DNA of 64,000 bases from Tolypothrix bouteillei VB521301 (GTDB lineage Bacteria; Cyanobacteriota; Cyanobacteriia; Cyanobacteriales; Nostocaceae). The position numbers were made by a program, and so were the translations under genes. Below the pieces are notes generated by a model, which made no database searches, had not been told where the DNA came from, and worked only from the letters and a program-made list of their open reading frames with translations. Location: the NCBI RefSeq assembly GCF_000760695.4, contig NZ_JHEG04000001.1, positions 3,134,452 to 3,198,451 on the forward strand, in the 5' to 3' direction. Positions 46,271 to 54,762 of the stretch are shown here, in pieces. The first letter of the stretch is position 1, and each line of letters begins with the position of its first letter.

Positions 46271-47371
46271 CTAACTATTCCCAAGAATTCTTTTTAACAT
46301 CCAATCAAATCTGGCTCCAGCCAGTGCTACTTGAGCCAAAAAATCGGAACTCAGTTCATTTTCATATTTCAAGTTTTTATCTAAGGGCTGACCAGTGCTG
46401 TAAATAAGCCTGCCATAACCTAGCCGACTGACTATTGCCTGCTGTTTGTCTGCTAACAAAACTGCAAGCACTCGATAAAATCGCGCAGCAAAACTTACGT
46501 CATGCAACAATTTTGCTGCTAGTCTCCATCGAGGAATAGACAATACAAGAGAGTTTTCTAATGCTTTGACAGTAACAAAGGGTGGACGAGCTTCGACAAA
46601 GGGCGTTTCTCCTACTATCCCACCTCGAGATAATCTGCCGAACTCACGCTCTGGAGTTTCGCTGTTTTCTAAGCTTGAAAAAGCGCGAGCTAAGGGATTG
46701 CGCTCATCCTCAAAGACAGAAAGGGTCATTTTTCCATCTAATAGGATATGGAGTGCTTCAGCCGGTCTTCCTGCATGAATGAGGACAGATCCTGCAAAAA
46801 TTCTGTTTACATTACCAGCGGCAATTAACCAATCGATATCACTATCATGCAATTGTGCAAAAATAAACAGGATTTCTCTAAGCTGGGGTTGAGCAAGAAC
46901 AAGCGTGCTATGACCAAGTTGGTTGACTATCCTCTCCAATCTGTCTGCAAGCAGAATTGCACTTGCTCGGTAAAGATGGGCTGCAAAACTGACATCTTGT
47001 TGTAGTTTTGTCACTAATTCCTGTTGTGGAATCGATAGTATTAGGGACTTTTTTAGCGCTTTAACAGAAGTAGAGGGTTGATAAGCTTCTATAAAGGGCA
47101 TTTCTCCCACTACCTCACCACTTGATATCAGCGCGATTTCACGCTCTGACATTTCGCCACCTTCTAAGGCGGCAAAAGCTCGACCTAATGGATTATCACT
47201 AGCTTGAGAGATGGAAACTGCCAAAGCACCATCTAACAGGATATGTAGTGCATTAACAGGCTGACCTTGACGGATAAGAACTCTACCGGGAGGAATTTCT
47301 TCTCTGATACCCGTCGCCAACATCCAGTCAATATCGCTATTACTAAGTTCTTTCAGTAGAACCTCTGTCAT
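46271..47371 (-). CDS. Protein with two cyclic-nucleotide-binding-like domains
   Basis: The 366-residue soluble protein consists of a duplicated cNMP-binding beta-roll. Repeat 1 (about 5-165) reads LSNSDIDWMLATGIREEIPPGRVLIRQGQPVNALHILLDGALAV with GEVVGEMPFIEAYQPSTSVKAL. Repeat 2 (about 190-345) reads LHDSDIDWLIAAGNVNRIFAGSVLIHAGRPAEALHILLDGKMTL with GGIVGETPFVEARPPFVTVKAL. The Arg of the canonical phosphate-binding cassette (RxA) is replaced by Ser-T/V-V, so binding of cAMP is doubtful. Such proteins often accompany NHLM exporters and may regulate them. It lies 68 bp upstream of the HlyD gene. Confidence 0.85.
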   Translation of the reverse strand: MTEVLLKELSNSDIDWMLATGIREEIPPGRVLIRQGQPVNALHILLDGALAVSISQASDNPLGRAFAALEGGEMSEREIALISSGEVVGEMPFIEAYQPSTSVKALKKSLILSIPQQELVTKLQQDVSFAAHLYRASAILLADRLERIVNQLGHSTLVLAQPQLREILFIFAQLHDSDIDWLIAAGNVNRIFAGSVLIHAGRPAEALHILLDGKMTLSVFEDERNPLARAFSSLENSETPEREFGRLSRGGIVGETPFVEARPPFVTVKALENSLVLSIPRWRLAAKLLHDVSFAARFYRVLAVLLADKQQAIVSRLGYGRLIYSTGQPLDKNLKYENELSSDFLAQVALAGARFDWMLKRILGNS

Positions 47372-47599
47372 AATTTGACTCCCTTGAGTTTAAGAAGAGC
47401 GGGAGAATATCTTTGCTAATCACTTGCAGCCGTTTTTTAATAAAGGTAGGATGGGCAACGCTTGCCAATATGAAAACTAAGAGTTAGTGGGATATCGGCT
47501 TTGCGTTGTCCATACAGACTACACTCAATAGCGTTCTTGATAGCAGTGCAATATTGAACTTTAACAAGTGCAAGTGTTTGAACATGAGGAGCTTAGCAC

Positions 47600-47833
47600 T
47601 TAATTCTCTACAGCTCTAGTCGTAGAAACATCATTTAGATCCAAGGCGATAAACTGAAAAGCAGAAGCAACTGCATTCATCGACTTGAGAACTAGTGTTG
47701 AACTGCGATCGGGGCCGGAATTGGTTAGGTGAGAAACAAACTTATGATTTTCCTCTGTACCTCCTGCTACAACCTCTAATTCTTGCTCTGTAAGCTCTAC
47801 ATCTGCACTGTCTTCAAAAACTTCATCTGACAT
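47600..47833 (-). CDS. Double-glycine leader peptide, Cys-free (CTB-type bacteriocin-like)
   Basis: The 77-residue peptide has a short acidic leader (MSDEVFEDSADVELTEQELEVVAGG in outline) ending at GG, and a 52-residue mature part with no Cys but many Ser/Thr (NSGPDRSSTLVLKS; VSTTRAVEN). The leader fits the CTB/double-glycine bacteriocin style known from cyanobacteria. Without Cys it cannot form lanthionines, so it is probably cut and exported unmodified or only dehydrated. It is the second gene of the export operon, 228 bp before the cNMP protein gene. Confidence 0.8.
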   Translation of the reverse strand: MSDEVFEDSADVELTEQELEVVAGGTEENHKFVSHLTNSGPDRSSTLVLKSMNAVASAFQFIALDLNDVSTTRAVEN

Positions 47834-47880
47834 AATGTTTCCTTTTTTTCAATTGTTATAGATTGATAAAATAGAGGCAT

Positions 47881-48078
47881 TTATGAAAAGCTATTTTGGT
47901 TCAAAACGTATTGAACCCTGCCTAGAGTTTCTCTAACCTTTTCTGCCTCTTTTCTAGCTTGTTCGCCACTAGTAACACCACCAACAATATTATCTAAGTC
48001 ACTATCATCTAATTCAAAAATTTGTTTGGAGTTACTGGAGAACTGATTCTGTTTTTGAAATTCATGATGGTTAGGCAT
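47881..48078 (-). CDS. Second double-glycine leader peptide, Cys-free
   Basis: The 65-residue peptide has a polar leader with IFELDDSDLDNIVGG (GG at residues 33-34) and a 31-residue mature part beginning VTSGEQARKEAEKVRE. It is predicted helical and highly charged, with no Cys. A strong ribosome-binding site (AGGAGG) precedes the ATG at 48078. It is the first gene of the export operon; motif site 3 lies 127 bp upstream. The mature part is unlike the other peptide, so the two may work as a pair. Confidence 0.75.
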   Translation of the reverse strand: MPNHHEFQKQNQFSSNSKQIFELDDSDLDNIVGGVTSGEQARKEAEKVRETLGRVQYVLNQNSFS

Positions 48079-49089
48079 AGTATTCCTCCTAATTGGAATT
48101 CATGAAAATGAAAACATTACTTTAGAATTGAGTAACTCGAAATTAATTTAGGAGTTTTCTCAATTCCTTTATGATTTCTATCCTAGAGGTTGAACTAAGA
48201 ACAAACATCTGAAAAACGTCTTGATTCCTGCTTCAACAAAATAGATAAACCTTCTTTGACTAAAGTTGCTCCTACAAGTAAATCTGCTTATGACTTAAGT
48301 AGGAGGAAAAGTTCACAATATAACCAAGGCGCTTCCAAATCAAAAATTGGCTAAAATTTTTTGTGTGGGGAGAGGATCGCTGTGCGGGGCTTTTAGCCCG
48401 CCATTAGTATAGAACGGTTAAGGACACCCGTTCCACTTTCTGGAATTATTGATTTCCAGGAAATTATTAACACTCAGTATTATACGGGTTATACCGCAGA
48501 GGTGTACCAGAGAAGTTGCGTGCGGTGATACCGAATCCGTTTTTATCATCCCAATAAGCCCTAGTGATTAGAAATCACGGCTATACAAACGAAGTCCCTC
48601 CGGGTTCGCCAGTCCCCAGGGCGCGGGAAACCCGCCTGCTTTCCCTGGACTCACCGCCTGCGCGGACTCAATTATAAAAGGGGTATAAGACGCGGATTTA
48701 GTATGAGTCCAGTCTTATAGACGGGTTTCCCACACTCTAGCGCCCTTTCGATCGCGGGGTTGTGGGGATCTTCAAGGATGAGATATTGTTAGCTGAACCG
48801 TATTGAACCTTACTCAGTCAGAAACTGAAGATGAAGCAAAGATAAGTAAAATTTGCTACTAAAAAGTACTTTTACCAAAGGATGGCGATCGCATATCCGT
48901 TGCATCTTTTTCAACCCGTTTCTGTGCAACCTAGAAAAATGGCACAAGTGAGTTACAGGCAAAATAATTTAACAATCGGGAAAAATCGATTTCAAAGTTT
49001 TTGAGGTATGCTCTAACTTGGGTATAATCATTACTGGCAGACGGTATCAGCAGCGTAGAATTTCTTTTGTTTAGATATGAATCATAAAT
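48079..49089. other. One-kilobase gene-free region with motif site 3 and repeats
   Basis: The left part is the control region of the export operon. From 48480 to 48780 it is filled with dispersed repeats: GGCTATACAAACGAAG near 48580, then several GC-rich palindromes (GCGGGAAACCCGC; AGTCCAGGG..CCCTGGACT type). A 65-codon minus-strand ORF at 48931-49128 overlaps the hydrolase start and is probably not a gene. Confidence 0.5.
48206..48266 (-). promoter_or_regulatory. Conserved two-block motif, site 3
   Basis: On the minus strand ACTTTAGTCA (48266-48257) is followed by AAGACGTTTTTCAGATG (48222-48206), total span 61 bp. It points at the export operon, whose first start codon is at 48078. Between the blocks TATCTATTTTGTTGAAG resembles TATCTATTTGTTGAAG of site 1. 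Confidence 0.65.
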
Positions 49090-50091
49090 ATGTCCAATTA
49101 TAACACCATAATAGATACCATCATTCAACGAACAAAAGCATTTGAAGATAACCTTCCAGTAAAAAATAATGCTTGCCGCTCAAAATTCTTTTTTCACCCA
49201 CAGCCTACTTCTAAAGTTTGCCTTTTCTTTCATGGATTTACAGCTGGTCCTTACCAGTTTGAACCAATAGGAAAAATCTTATTTGAAGCTGGTTATAATG
49301 TTTTAGTTCCCTTACAGCCCGGTCATGGAGTTGCAGGAAATTGGGATGGTCATAATCCGCCTCCTCTTCCTACGGAAGCAGAAGTTTATCAAGAATTTGC
49401 TCTTTATTGGTTAGAGGTAGCACAAACTTTAGGGGAGAAAATTATAGTAGGAGGACTCTCTACTGGGGGGAATATATCTGCTTGGTTATCCCTAGAACGT
49501 CCCCAAGCAATTAACAAAGCAATACTGTTTGCTCCTTATATTAGTGGGACTAATTCACTAGTAGATTTATTTATAGAAGTTGTACCAATTTATGTGGAAT
49601 GGTTAAATAAGGATAATCCTGGAAATTTTGGATATCAAGGATTTCGCGTTCCGGCTTTACGGCTTTTTTTAGATCTGGGTGAAGAAACCCTCGAAAAGGT
49701 AAAAAACCAACCAATAGCACCAATTTTTGTGATTGTTGCGGAAAGCGATCGCGCAATTGAGCGTCGTGAATTAGAAGATTTGTTCAGAAATTCACTTCAA
49801 CATCAACCAAAGTCCTGGTATTTCTCCTTTGATAAAATTTTTGATATTCCTCACACCATGATGACTAAATCTGAGGGTAATCAATACCAAGATTTACTCA
49901 TTACTATAGCTAAATCTTATATTGAAAGCGATATTACTTGGTTTGAATTCATGGAAATTGGTCATCAGATACTGCAAGGAAAAACATTTGAAACTGCTGC
50001 GAAAACCCTAAATTTAACTCAACGAGTGTCTTCAGATTTGTCTGTTATGTTCGCTGTCATCAATAAGAAAATAATTATTGATAACGAATAG
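49090..50091 (+). CDS. Alpha/beta hydrolase (carboxylesterase/lipase-like)
   Basis: The 333-residue soluble protein has an alpha/beta hydrolase core: LFFHGFTAGPYQFEPIGKIL (oxyanion HG), VLVPLQPGHG, nucleophile elbow GLSTGG with Ser124, IFVIVAESDRAI (acid Asp region) and DIPHTMM (likely catalytic His). The C-terminal 60 residues (WFEFMEIGHQILQGKTFETAAKTLNLTQRV) are an extra helical part. No signal peptide. It might release lipid or ester bonds; substrate not predictable. Its upstream region is the repeat-rich gap that also controls the peptide export operon, on the opposite strand. Confidence 0.82.
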   Translation: MSNYNTIIDTIIQRTKAFEDNLPVKNNACRSKFFFHPQPTSKVCLFFHGFTAGPYQFEPIGKILFEAGYNVLVPLQPGHGVAGNWDGHNPPPLPTEAEVYQEFALYWLEVAQTLGEKIIVGGLSTGGNISAWLSLERPQAINKAILFAPYISGTNSLVDLFIEVVPIYVEWLNKDNPGNFGYQGFRVPALRLFLDLGEETLEKVKNQPIAPIFVIVAESDRAIERRELEDLFRNSLQHQPKSWYFSFDKIFDIPHTMMTKSEGNQYQDLLITIAKSYIESDITWFEFMEIGHQILQGKTFETAAKTLNLTQRVSSDLSVMFAVINKKIIIDNE

Positions 50092-50132
50092 AATTCGTCG
50101 CTATACAAACAAAACCCACCTACGTGGGTTTC
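50087..50132. repeat. Dispersed repeat with hairpin (GAATTCGTCGCTATACA family)
   Basis: GAATAGAATTCGTCGCTATACA, then a hairpin AAACCCAC ctac GTGGGTTT. It closely resembles 56957-57004 and starts within the last codons of the hydrolase gene. Confidence 0.75.
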
Positions 50133-50177
50133 TCAAAATATTTGCAATTTCGCTACAATGTTTAGTAATTGTACTTT

Positions 50178-50609
50178 TCAATTTTTTGGTGGATGCCAAC
50201 CAGCTAATACCCAGTAACTGCGAACTTCTATTGCATCGGGATCGTCACTCAGATGTAATACTGCAACTGTTGCCCGACCAGTTGGTGTTTTCCCAACAAT
50301 ACGCAAACCATCTTCACTCCAGTTAAAATGCTCGGACCATACTTGAGTGCGTGGGTTAAAAAGTTTGATAGTGTCTCCCGTTTCCGGATCGACCCCTGTA
50401 GTTTTATCACTTTTATAGCCATTGCATAGAGGACAAGCTAACCACAAATTTGATTCATCATTACTGCCTCCTTTGGAAATTGGGGTAAGATGTTCAATTT
50501 CCAAACGAGCCATAACTAGATGCTGAGGACTTAAGCAATAACCACAACGGTTACGGGCATCTTTCCGAACACGACGTTCTATTTCAATAGGAATGTAACT
50601 TCGAGTCAT
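50178..50609 (-). CDS. HNH endonuclease
   Basis: The 143-residue nuclease has RVRKDARNRCGYCLSPQ, LEIEHLTPISKGGSNDESNLWLACPLCNGYKSDKT, i.e. the two CxxC zinc pairs and the EIEHLTPIS..G..NDE.NLWLAC HNH core typical of the McrA-like subgroup abundant in cyanobacteria. The C-terminal 60 residues (TQVWSEHFNWSEDGLRIVGKTPTGRATVAVL) are shared by this subgroup. It follows the small gene upstream by 5 bp, so the two are certainly one operon. Biological target not known. Confidence 0.9.
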   Translation of the reverse strand: MTRSYIPIEIERRVRKDARNRCGYCLSPQHLVMARLEIEHLTPISKGGSNDESNLWLACPLCNGYKSDKTTGVDPETGDTIKLFNPRTQVWSEHFNWSEDGLRIVGKTPTGRATVAVLHLSDDPDAIEVRSYWVLAGWHPPKN

Positions 50610-50614
50610 CGCCG

Positions 50615-50977
50615 TTAGTTGAGAGGAGGTTTTAATCCCCGTTCAACAGCGACTTTCAAAGCTTTTGCTTTACGCACCAATCCTCGTCGGTAGATCTGCA
50701 TTAGTTCATCTAATTGGCTCACATCTAACTCATTAAGTTGACCTTCCCGGTTACGTGCCAAGAGATCGCTCAAAGACTCTTGCTGTTGAGGAACCATCTG
50801 TAGATCGCACAAAGCCAAAAGCTGTTCATTCGGCAATGACTCTACAGGTAAGTCAGTAATGGCGCGGTCAATGAATTCTACTAATACATCTTCAAGTCGT
50901 CGATGGGTAAGGGCAGCAAATTCTTTGACCTGTTGTGCTAGCATCTCAGGAAGTTCTATAGTGACGATTTCAACCAT
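50615..50977 (-). CDS. Small protein paired with the HNH nuclease
   Basis: The 120-residue, probably helical protein begins MVEIVTIELPEMLAQQVKEFAALTHRRLEDVLVEFIDRAI, resembling a ribbon-helix-helix or antitoxin-like N-terminus. A second half, SLSDLLARNREGQLNELDVSQLDELMQIYRRGLVRKAKALKVAVERGL, follows. It is a recurring companion of cyanobacterial HNH genes, as far as I know, but has no assigned role. It might control or dampen the nuclease. Confidence 0.7.
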   Translation of the reverse strand: MVEIVTIELPEMLAQQVKEFAALTHRRLEDVLVEFIDRAITDLPVESLPNEQLLALCDLQMVPQQQESLSDLLARNREGQLNELDVSQLDELMQIYRRGLVRKAKALKVAVERGLKPPLN

Positions 50978-51162
50978 CTCTTACCAGCTTTGTCTTTTAA
51001 CTTCCATTATAAACAAGAGTTACACGAGTATATAAAAGGTTTAAACTCGCAGCTACTCGAGTTGTTAAATACTAGCAGTGCTTGGGAATACTGAATGAGA
51101 CGCAAGGGTTAACGATTAGCCAATGCTAGCTAATAACCTAATTTAGCAACTAGGAGAACATT

Positions 51163-52545
51163 GTGATACCAGTAACAGCAACATTTTTACTTGCAGATTG
51201 GATTGTCAAGGGATTGGCAGATGGAACTTTGGAACGAGTTGGAGGTGTGATTCGGTATGTTGCAACAAAACAAGTTGCTGCTTGGTTAAGAGATGTTCAA
51301 CTAAATTCTTCTTCCTCTTCAAATAATCTCCTGAACTTAATATTGTCTGGAACAAACGCAGTTGGTTCGGTAGCTAATGCAGCTATTACAGGCACAGGAC
51401 TTTCAAATGTCAATCAAAAACTAATTGGAGTAGAACAAGCAAGTTTAAGTAATCTTGTTATTTCAGGAGGAAACTTATTAGCAACAGCTGTTGGTGCGGC
51501 TGTGACAGGAAAAGAACTAGCTGATGTCAATCAGCGATTGGGTGGCATTGAAAATCAGTTAGGTGCTGTAGAGCACAGTCTACAACTTACTCAAGGGATT
51601 TTGCAAGTAACTACTGCTGCCAGTATGCTTAATCTTGGTATCTCGGTAATGGGTTTTGCTGTCATAGCACAGCGTCTTAAAGAATTAGAACAACGTCTAC
51701 ACCAAGCAGAAGAACTTTTAAACAAAATTAATCGTAAAATCGACATTGGCTATTATGCTAATTTTCGTGCTGCCCTAGATTTAGCTGTTAACGCTTTTAC
51801 AATGAGCAAACCTGAAAATCGCAGAAGCAGCGCTTTACAAGCTATCAACCGCTTTTTAGAAGCAGAACACATTTACACTGGCTATACAGATACAGAACTA
51901 GAGCAAAAGAGCCAAATTGCTGACGAATATCTGCTAACGTTGTCTTTAGCCTATCTCGCTGAAGCACGTTGCTATTTGGAATTAGAAGAACATGAAACGG
52001 CGCTTCACCGCTTTCAGGAAGGGGCAAATGTTTTGCGATCGCGGATTCAAAAATACGTGGAACTTTTGTTAACCTCCAATCCATCTGCATATCTACTTCC
52101 TAAGTTTAAAGGTCAAATTGATTTGCGGAGATTGACTCGAATTTATCAATGGCTGGATCCAAACTTGGATGAAAATGATGTATTTGATATGCAACGTGAA
52201 AACCTGATTAAGCTAGTGCAAGACCCCAATCAATGGATAGATTCTTTACCAGCCGCAATTTTAACTCAAGTTGAAGTTAAAGGAGGTTGGTTCGGTCCCA
52301 ATAAAGATGATTTGAAGCAAGAGGCTTACAAACGACTTCCTCAAATTTTGGAAGTCATAGAATCAATGGTTGAAACAAATCGCCGTTTTGAGGCATATCA
52401 ATTAGAAGTACAAGCGATCGCAAAATTAGGAATAAGTTTTCATGAATGGCTTAAGTTAACTCCCACTACAGAAGAAAAACCAGACAGAGCAAATTTAATG
52501 TTTATCATTCCAAACCAACCAATAGAAGTGAAATTAGCTCGCTAA
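51163..52545 (+). CDS. Unknown protein with duplicated Gly/Ala-rich N-terminus and coiled coil
   Basis: I do not recognise this 460-residue protein. It opens with a GTG at 51163 preceded by AGGAG. Two similar units lie near the start: NLLNLILSGTNAVGSVANAAITGTGLSNVNQKLIGVE (about 55-90) and SNLVISGGNLLATAVGAAVTGKELADVNQRLGGIE (about 93-128). A coiled coil (about 130-200, with hydrophobic MLNLGISVMGFAVIAQ inside) and a helical domain with TPR-like character (about 205-300, LSLAYLAEARCYLELEEHETALHRFQEG) come next. The C-terminal part is unmatched. The glycine-rich repeats plus coiled coil would suit a protein that inserts into membranes, but that is speculation. Confidence 0.7.
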   Translation: MIPVTATFLLADWIVKGLADGTLERVGGVIRYVATKQVAAWLRDVQLNSSSSSNNLLNLILSGTNAVGSVANAAITGTGLSNVNQKLIGVEQASLSNLVISGGNLLATAVGAAVTGKELADVNQRLGGIENQLGAVEHSLQLTQGILQVTTAASMLNLGISVMGFAVIAQRLKELEQRLHQAEELLNKINRKIDIGYYANFRAALDLAVNAFTMSKPENRRSSALQAINRFLEAEHIYTGYTDTELEQKSQIADEYLLTLSLAYLAEARCYLELEEHETALHRFQEGANVLRSRIQKYVELLLTSNPSAYLLPKFKGQIDLRRLTRIYQWLDPNLDENDVFDMQRENLIKLVQDPNQWIDSLPAAILTQVEVKGGWFGPNKDDLKQEAYKRLPQILEVIESMVETNRRFEAYQLEVQAIAKLGISFHEWLKLTPTTEEKPDRANLMFIIPNQPIEVKLAR

Positions 52546-52817
52546 AGGAAAAATCCGCAGTCATGGAAATTTCACTATTTGCTTCAGATGTCAAGCAGTA
52601 GCAGCAATACCTGCGATCGCTATTTAATACTTGATAATGATTTTGATGGACTGCAAGATTTTCAAGAATGGTGGACACTGCCCACCATTCACTTCTACTA
52701 CAATGTAGCTCCACTTTTTATACTGACTTTCCCTAACCCCACCTAAAATGTAAATGTCTTTTTAGTATTTTTAGGTGGGGACTGCGAGAAAGCATTACTG
52801 TTCAAAAACTGGTGTCA

Positions 52818-54512
52818 TTAATTAATCTTGAACACAGACTCAACAGTGGACTTAATAGAATCCCGTGCATCTTTCAAAGTCTGGGCTATGGGATGCTTTG
52901 TTTGCAAAAAGACTCGCGCACAATTGCGTCCCGGCATTCCTGAAATGGAACCACCTGGATGAGTCCCCGCACCTGTCAGGAACAGATTTTCAATTGGTGT
53001 TTTGTAGTTCGCTATTTCTGGCAAAGGACGGAAAAATACCATTTGATCTAAGGTCATATCAATGTGGTAGTAATTCCCCTTATACGCACCCAATCTTTCT
53101 CCCAACTCTGCCGGACTTTCTACACGACGGGCTATTATTGCATCTTTCACATTCGGTGCGTACTCTGCTAATTTATCAACGACTCTATCTGCAACTTTAT
53201 TCTTAAGTTCATCTGTCCAACCAGTACCTTTTAATCCCGTACCATTTGCATTGGCAATTTGATATGGGGCAAAAAACTCAATCCATACAGTGTGTTTTCC
53301 TGGTGGTGCCATTGATGGATCTAGCATTGTTGGCACTACTACGTACATGGATGGGTCGGAATCTGGAATTTCTCCCAAAGTACATTTACTATGAGCCTGC
53401 TCTACATGGGCGATAGAATCAGCAATTAATACAGAGCCAATGAGATATTCATCTCTATGTTGGTAGCGTTCAAAACGTGGAGCTTCGTTTAAAGCTAAAT
53501 CTATCTTGAGGATCGTTTCGTTGTTATTGACAATGCGGCGTTCTAATCTTTCTCTAAGATTGGGATCGGCTGCGTCTACATCGCTTGTATCCATTAATTG
53601 TAAAAAGAGTCGCTTGGCATCAATATTAGAGATAACTCCATATTTAGCACGATACTCCGTACCGTTTTCAACTTGTACGCCGACTGCACGACCATCATCT
53701 ATCAAAATCTTCTTAACTTGTCGATCCGTTAAGATTGTACCGCCCTTACTTGTTACTAAATTAACGAGAGCTTGTACTAATGCCCCAGTACCACCACGAG
53801 GTCTTGCCATACCGGGGTCGTGACGCATTGCCATCATAATTGCACCAATAGCAATGGTTTTCTGTGAGGGTGGCGCACCTAATTCAGCAGCGAGTCTTGC
53901 AAGGGGTGCTTTCAAAAATTCTGAATCAAACCACTCATTGAGAAGATCTTCTGCGCTGGTCATCATGTTGCGAATAAAATCCAGCGTTTTGTTAGGAGAA
54001 CCTATCACTGAAAATAAATCTTTTATCTTTGCAATATCGTAATTGCCTAGTATATCTAATACTGATTTTGGTGGTGCGTTAAACATGGGAATCATTGCAC
54101 CAAGTGCTCGCTGCCAATAATTTGTAAATTCTGCGTATTTTTTGGCATCGCGATCGCTATAACGAGCGATTTCTGCACAAGTTTTTTCTAAAGATTTATG
54201 ACCTAAGAAATACTTTCCATCAGGATGGGGACAGAAAACAACTGGATCGCACTCTAAATATTCTAAGCCGTACTTGTGAAGCTCTAATTCTTCTACAACT
54301 GGTCCTAAGTGAATAAATTCGTGGTCAATAGCACACAAGTTAAACTTAAATCCTGGTGCTTCCTTTGGCAAACATTCTTCTGTTGTTGCTGCACCACCGG
54401 GAACAGAACGCTTTTCCAATAGCAAGACGCTGTAACCCGCTTTTAACAAGTACGCAGCACAAACTAACCCGTTGTGTCCTGCTCCAATAATTACAACATC
54501 ATACGTTTGCAT
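52818..54512 (-). CDS. crtO: Beta-carotene ketolase CrtO
   Basis: FAD-dependent oxidoreductase of the phytoene-desaturase fold that adds keto groups to beta-carotene (echinenone/canthaxanthin route). The 564-residue protein begins YDVVIIGAGHNGLVCAAYLLKAGYSVLLLEKR (Rossmann GxGxxG) and continues with VPGGAATTEE, NLCAIDHEFIHLGPVVEEL, ARPRGGTGALVQALV and GVISNIDAKRLFLQL. It ends with the FAD-binding FLTGAGTHPGGSISGMPGRNCARVFL. From memory the sequence is very close to Synechocystis and Nostoc CrtO along its length. It stands upstream of no obvious operon partner; the CYP110-like genes lie next to it on the same strand. Confidence 0.93.
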   Translation of the reverse strand: MQTYDVVIIGAGHNGLVCAAYLLKAGYSVLLLEKRSVPGGAATTEECLPKEAPGFKFNLCAIDHEFIHLGPVVEELELHKYGLEYLECDPVVFCPHPDGKYFLGHKSLEKTCAEIARYSDRDAKKYAEFTNYWQRALGAMIPMFNAPPKSVLDILGNYDIAKIKDLFSVIGSPNKTLDFIRNMMTSAEDLLNEWFDSEFLKAPLARLAAELGAPPSQKTIAIGAIMMAMRHDPGMARPRGGTGALVQALVNLVTSKGGTILTDRQVKKILIDDGRAVGVQVENGTEYRAKYGVISNIDAKRLFLQLMDTSDVDAADPNLRERLERRIVNNNETILKIDLALNEAPRFERYQHRDEYLIGSVLIADSIAHVEQAHSKCTLGEIPDSDPSMYVVVPTMLDPSMAPPGKHTVWIEFFAPYQIANANGTGLKGTGWTDELKNKVADRVVDKLAEYAPNVKDAIIARRVESPAELGERLGAYKGNYYHIDMTLDQMVFFRPLPEIANYKTPIENLFLTGAGTHPGGSISGMPGRNCARVFLQTKHPIAQTLKDARDSIKSTVESVFKIN

Positions 54513-54611
54513 AATTTATTTCAAGCCTCTCGATATACTTCAGATATTAGAAAATCCTCAGTCACCTTTCATCGCTCGTGAGTTAGAAAAATTAACCTTT
54601 AGGAAGATACC

Positions 54612-54656
54612 GCATTCAGATCCCCGACTTCTTAAAGAAGTCGGGGATCTGAATGC
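54612..54656. repeat. 22-bp perfect palindrome (GATCCCCGACTTCTT type)
   Basis: The left arm 54612-54633 pairs without mismatch with 54635-54656 over a single-base centre. This cyanobacterial repeat could form a cruciform or act as a bidirectional terminator between the DUF2993 gene and crtO. Confidence 0.85.
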
Positions 54657-54762
54657 AGTCGAGATTAGTCAAGGTTAACCCTTAACATTACTAAACCTAA
54701 AAGCTACATTCAAAAATTCAATTTCCCAATTTTAAGCTTTCAGTTACTGCTTGCCGATCGCT

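Noticed and set aside
48931..49128. 65-codon minus-strand ORF before the hydrolase
   Set aside because: Overlaps the hydrolase start in antisense; no support.
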